A stretch of 36,325 nucleotides of DNA from Saccoglossus kowalevskii (taxonomy: Eukaryota; Hemichordata; Enteropneusta; Harrimaniidae). The stretch is from contig NW_003156737.1 in NCBI RefSeq assembly GCF_000003605.2, positions 353,220-389,544 on the forward strand, read 5' to 3'. Below the pieces are notes generated by a model. It had not been told where the DNA came from and ran no database searches. It saw only the letters and a program-made list of their open reading frames with translations. This document shows positions 24,401 through 30,400 of the stretch, one piece after another. The position numbers were made by a program, and so were the translations under genes. How positions within the stretch are numbered: position 1 is the stretch's first letter; the number at the start of each line of letters is the position of its first letter.

Positions 24401-27400
24401 ATGGCGAGTAAAATGCAATAACAACTTACCGGATATACCAATCCATATGTCGTTAACGCCAGCTGTTCGCAGAATCTCAAACTCACTGACAAGATAATCT
24501 TGTTCTGATTGACTTAAGGAAAAAAAACAAGAGACTAATTTCAGAAATATATTATCATCATAATTAATTTGAGTGGAAACCTGCTCGACGTAAAACAACA
24601 AATAGACGAGATCCAAATCGCAACTATACTCGGGGGGGGGGGCACCTTATCGTAGTCTTTGAAACTTGTAAATATAACTCACATACTTATCGGGGATATT
24701 GAGGCGAACTCGGTCCACTACCTAATTAACAAGGCAAACCAGCATGTAACTGTAATTTTGACTGACAATTTCATGATATTATAGCGACATAAGCTCTTGA
24801 TTTGCATGCACTTCAATGCATTCATTGACTGCGTTCACTGTCGCCAAATCGCTTAGATGACGTAGCTACATAGAAAAAAATACCGTCACATCGTAGCCAC
24901 GGCTAAAAAGATAATTGCTATACTGACGAAGTATTACACAAGGTTACTGTCGCGACTTACAGGACAGTTGTATAATTGGCTAAAAACAAACAAACTAAAC
25001 GTTTTAGACAACCTCACTGATACTATGACGGCAGAGATGTGTTTGTACACATTGTATGAATGTGACTTACGTATCTATGGTAACCAGGTGTGCCGCTTGT
25101 GCATCACACGTGTGTTTAGCATCGGTCCATGTGTATGGGAAGTAGGTGTTGTATTGATAACACTGTCCCTTAAAGATCTTCCACCCTGGAGCGCAGGAAC
25201 CTATCACAGAAGCATATCAAACCATATCATGTCAAATCAGGAGTTCAACAGATTATTGACCGAGTGAGATCATTGCGCATGTGTACATATGTTTTTTTAA
25301 GTAGGCGGCCAAAATGTAAATAACATACATACGTAGTACCAGAGAGTAGTAGTGAGTCATTATCTGCTGACGTCACGGTTGTGTAAGTTGAGATATTTAA
25401 TAAAAAGCGAATTTTATATACACTATTATGTGCACGCCCACATTGTTTTGCTGTATTTTGATAATATTTTCTGATTTCGGCTTTTTTTTCAATTTAAACC
25501 GTTAAAATTGTCTCCAAATTTGTGCTCGTTCGTTTATGTCTTGCTTCTGCATATGCAATATAGCGTACACACATACACACATGTTGTGTTTAACGTGTTT
25601 ACACATTATTTCGCTTGTTTAGCGAGTCTCACCTTCTGCCTTTCCACATAAATACGGCAACGCCGTTGTACATGACTCCGTGCTCCACTGACCACTATCA
25701 GAGTGTGCTGCTTTTACGCAGTTTTCAGCCTCGCTATTTTGCATAAAATAATCATTACGTTAAGTAATTAAATCCTAACAAAACACTAAGTGATACAAAT
25801 TATCGAAATTATATTTGAAAAAAAACAACAACGAGAGGTAGAAAGTCATAAACACTCACTTGTTTTGGGGTTCTCCATCTAACCAGTTTTCGTATGAGCT
25901 GGTGTCCGACCCATCAACCCACGTGTACTCTCCTGTCTCACCGCTTATCTAAGACAATTCGACGAAAGAGAAATAATTTTGCTATTGTGTTATCAACTGA
26001 GACGTTACGATGCTTTAATTAGGTGGATGGAAAGTATCGATGGAGTCGCCGGCGGTAATTATTACAAGTCGCGCCCAGGTAAAACCTCATACTTGTGATT
26101 TCCATTAGAAGAGCGCATTGGATTGTGGGAAAATCAATGTTTATCAACACAAATGTCACACATGCGCGGCGCGACGACTGCCGCGCTTTGAACAACTCGT
26201 GCTTTGAGCTCATTTGTTAATATACCTCAACCATCACGTGACAACAGTTCAACTAGCACATATTCAACACAGTGGACTCAAGACATAATGAAATTATCCA
26301 TCTAGTCTGAGATGCTTTCTTACTTTGTCAGAGAGCCCAATCCACATCGACGACGATGATGAGTCTACCAATCTCGTGATGTAATCTTGTACTATCTGAT
26401 TCTCAACTTCAACGAGTTCCGCATCAAGGAGCTCACAGAATGATTTTGCGTCGTCCCAACTTCTAGCCGCCTCGCGGTACTGATAGCATTTGTCATTTAC
26501 TGACGCCCACCCGTCATCTTCGTCACATTTAATTTGTACATCTTAAAAATATAATGCGTCATTAGATGAGAAGACTGGCAATGTGTGTTGTAAAGTTAAT
26601 GTTAATTACATAACAGATAACCACAAGCTGGCATAATTGAATGCATTCAAATTCTCCGTTGGGGGCTCTGAGTTGGTCTAAACTATTTTGTATCTTCAGT
26701 GCATGTGTTTAATTATTTAAATTTTAGAGTGTAAATTACTTTAATGGATCTCATCTTATCCTCTTTAAAAAAAGTAATGAATAAATAAAAAAACATACCG
26801 TACTCGACCGCGTTAGCGCCCATGCCCGGGCCAGCGCCCAACCCCCACTTTTACGCAATTTTCATATTTGGGGTCACATTCGGCAAAGCGCCGACCCCTT
26901 CAAAATGCAACTAATTTAAAACTTGGTCATGGTAACGAATCTTGGTAATCGTTTTTATATGATACATATCGACCCATTTGAACATGTTGTTAATGCGTAG
27001 ACCACGGTAACAGTGCGTAAACTACGCTTCGACACTGACTTGTTAATACAAATAAAATGCGGTAAATATTTCATGCCATATTCAGTTTACCTCTCAAAAA
27101 TGGCTAGTTACTAGTTTTTTGAAAAAAACTATGTCGTTTATTCGCTGAAATCAATTCGACATCGATAATTCACTTCCGCATTGCCTTACCGGAAAGTCTT
27201 CGGGAATTTCCGAAGAATTGCGTCGGCACAACACAGCATTCTGATTGGTTAATAACCAACTTGACCCATTAGGTCAAAGGACACTGCTGCAGTTCAAATC
27301 TGCAAATGCATTGTGGCGGAAAGTGATTTTCATCGAGAGTTTGCGTACGATCCAACACCTTCGTCAGTGGAGATAATATGAGAATTTTGACTTCGACTGT

Positions 27401-30400
27401 GTTCCAAGAGACTCTAATGTTTTTAATTTCGTAAATTCTGGTGGTACGTAAGTAATATTGTAATAAAATGTGCATATTTTTTGTGATCATTCCTGTTTCT
27501 TCATTGTGAAAAAATCAATGACGACGCAACTAATTTCGTAATTTGATTTTCGCTCAAACACGTAATCTGTCACATGATGAATCAAAATTTTCATTTGCAC
27601 TCTTTTTCGAGGGGGGTGCTCGGTTAAGCGCCCACCCCTAACAAATCGTGATTTTCTGAGTTGAGGCCCCTGGGCGCTAACGCGGTAAATACGTATCGTA
27701 AACTCAAAATGTCCCTTTTGCGGCGCAAACAACATTATTCGTTCGATCACCAATAATAATACGCCCATGTGACGATTATTCTTGGATGTGCCGACAATGT
27801 AGACGCCTAGCCTAGAATTTAAGTGTTTTATCGAACCAATATTTAGAGCATCATGCAAGCACAACATGTATATTGAACGGCATAGAGTTGGGGTTGTTAT
27901 AAATGTGTTATAAAAAACACTTTTCATAAATGGAATTGCGACATTATATACAGTTCTAATTAATATTAATGACTTGCACATGCGAGTGACAGTATATTTC
28001 CATATGGACATTACCCATCCTTTTTTGACATATATAGCCATCTCGCGTGGACGTTTCTTCACATGGCCTATCATTCCACTTTCCATTGGTTTTCATTTCA
28101 CAACAGTCCTCTCCGCCATTGTCCACCCAATCGTCCGGCTGGCCATCTTCCCAATTCCTATACATGTTAAATAAAAGGGCCACGATTGAATAGAGAAATT
28201 TAACTGCGCTCTACAATTTCACTATGCTTTATTAGACACAACTGTATGTATGTTGCTCCGTGTTGAGTCTTAACAACACGATTATCGCTAAAAATAACCA
28301 ACTTGAACCGCATCGGAAAATACAACCCAAGCGCGTTAATTAACTTTGATTAAGGAGTTATAGAGAATTTGACAAATTGTATGGGATTGGTGGAATATCC
28401 GTCAGATTACTTTATTTTTATTTACTATATAGACATCATTGAAAATCATTTGGCTTAACATTACCACAAATATGAGAAACCAATAAGTCAATGAGAATTA
28501 TAAGTGTTATTTTTCGTTTTCAAATACAACCCTGGGAACTCTGACGCGATAGCTGAACACCAACATTCACCATTTCGACAAAAATTTCGAAGCTGTCTGT
28601 TCATCGCTTCTCTCGCAAAAATAGAGTAAGGGAATTTGAAAAACAAATCTAACAAACGTACGTTTCTATTTACTCTGAACTCGTGTAGGAAGGAGCTTGG
28701 GTCGGTGTGAGTGTGTACAATTAGGCTCCCGGATGTATAGAGTTAGGCTTGGGTAAGCCCAGTCAGCCCCCGCAGTTTGGCTTGGGTCTACACAGTTCGG
28801 TTTGTGTCTACAAATTTGAGCATGGGGCTACACAGTTAGGCATGGGTCGACTAAGTTCGGCGTGGGTCTATACAGTTCGGCTTGAATCTACACAGTTCGG
28901 TTTGTGTCTACAAATTTCAGCATGGGGCTACAAGTTAGGCATGGGTCTACTAAGTTCGGCGTGAGTCTATACTGTTCGGCTCGGATCTGCACAGTTTGGT
29001 TTGGTTGAGCACAGTTTGTGTCTACAAATTTAGACTTTAGTTTACACAGTTTGGTTTGGGTCTATACAGTTGTACTTCTATCTACTCGGGTATGTATCTA
29101 CATAGTATAGCGGGTATATATGGGTCTCCACAGTTTCTACTCGGTTTACACCTATAGGCTGTAGTCCACACAACTCAACTTGGGTTGGCACACATTGATT
29201 CAGTGTCCACAACTTTAGACGTGGATTCACACAGTTAGGTCTTCGGTCTACATAATCAGGCTTAAATCTACATAGTTTGACTGGAGCGACACAATTAGGC
29301 ATGGATCTATGTAGTTCGGGAAATAATAATATGTGGTTGGAATAATTCAATAATACAACTTACGTATATGCATTGTCGTCTAATAGTGTTCCATCGGTCC
29401 ACATAAATTTGCCTTCATTTCCCATATCATGAAGACCGATCCAAGATTTTTCTTCAACCAGATCATGAAGGAAGTCCTGAGAGGAAATTGTTCAAATCCA
29501 ACTTATTCATTACCCTTTGCTTTTTCAAAGACGAATCGTCTACATGACGTAAACGTTACTATGTGGTCCGTATTACAACAATATGTGCTTCTGGTGATGA
29601 GATGTTTATACATTGCTTTTTCATTTTTTTTTTTTTTCAATTTAGTGTTTTTATCGTATTTTAGCAAAAAAACAGCAGAAGTGTAAAGCGACGTTGAGAA
29701 ACACGAAGTAATGGAATTCAACAAGATATGCATTGTTACTATAAAATGTTACATATTATAAAGTGCCGAAAAATACGCCGATAGTTATTATTTCTGAAAT
29801 GCTCATCAGTTTAATATATTTCATTGTAAGCCGTAAAATTTATTTATTTCCCGATAACTGTTGAAAATGTCAATATCGCACTCTTTCACAGATAAACATA
29901 CGTCTTTGTGCGAAGAACACTGGACAAATGTAGTCAATTACGAAGCTGGAAATTGTGGGTACCGTATATCAATGCTCCTTATTGAAGCTAAAATAGTTTG
30001 TGAAGGTAAAACAGACATGAACTGTATAAAGTACATCATTGTAGGTTCATGAACCCAGTCACAATACCATTGATGAATTTGATTAATGCAAGTTCAAGGT
30101 TCAAGGGAATATTGGTAAATAAAACCCATTATTAGCATAATTGTCTGGTCCTACAACTTACATTGATATCTTCGCTTTCTATCACCACCAAGATGGCTCC
30201 CATGTCCTCGCATGCTTGTTTAGCCTGGTACCAAGTATGCAATCCGTTCGCATCTTCATAGTAAAAACATCGGTCAGCATACGTCAGCCAACCAGACTCG
30301 CATCGTTGTGAGTTAACTGAATGATAGAAGCGTTGAATATGTCAAAGGTGATTGTCCGTAATAACTGCGAGATCTCGCCTAAACACCGTGACGTTAATTG

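Noticed and set aside
24686-24720. Possible small exon between exons 8 and 9
   Set aside because: Reading it in the required phase meets a stop at once, while exons 8 and 9 join cleanly to give a continuous CTLD.
27487-28086. 199-codon minus-strand open frame, the longest uninterrupted frame in the window
   Set aside because: It runs through exon 4 in the wrong frame and into the TIR element; composition is atypical and no domain is seen. The real exon is 28015-28157 in another frame.
28749-28964. Open frame over the 20-bp minisatellite (and the minus-strand one at 29078-29350)
   Set aside because: Repetitive translation created by the tandem repeat.
28685-29320. CRISPR-like regular repeat
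   Set aside because: Units are contiguous and diverged with no unique spacers, and the context is an animal intron.
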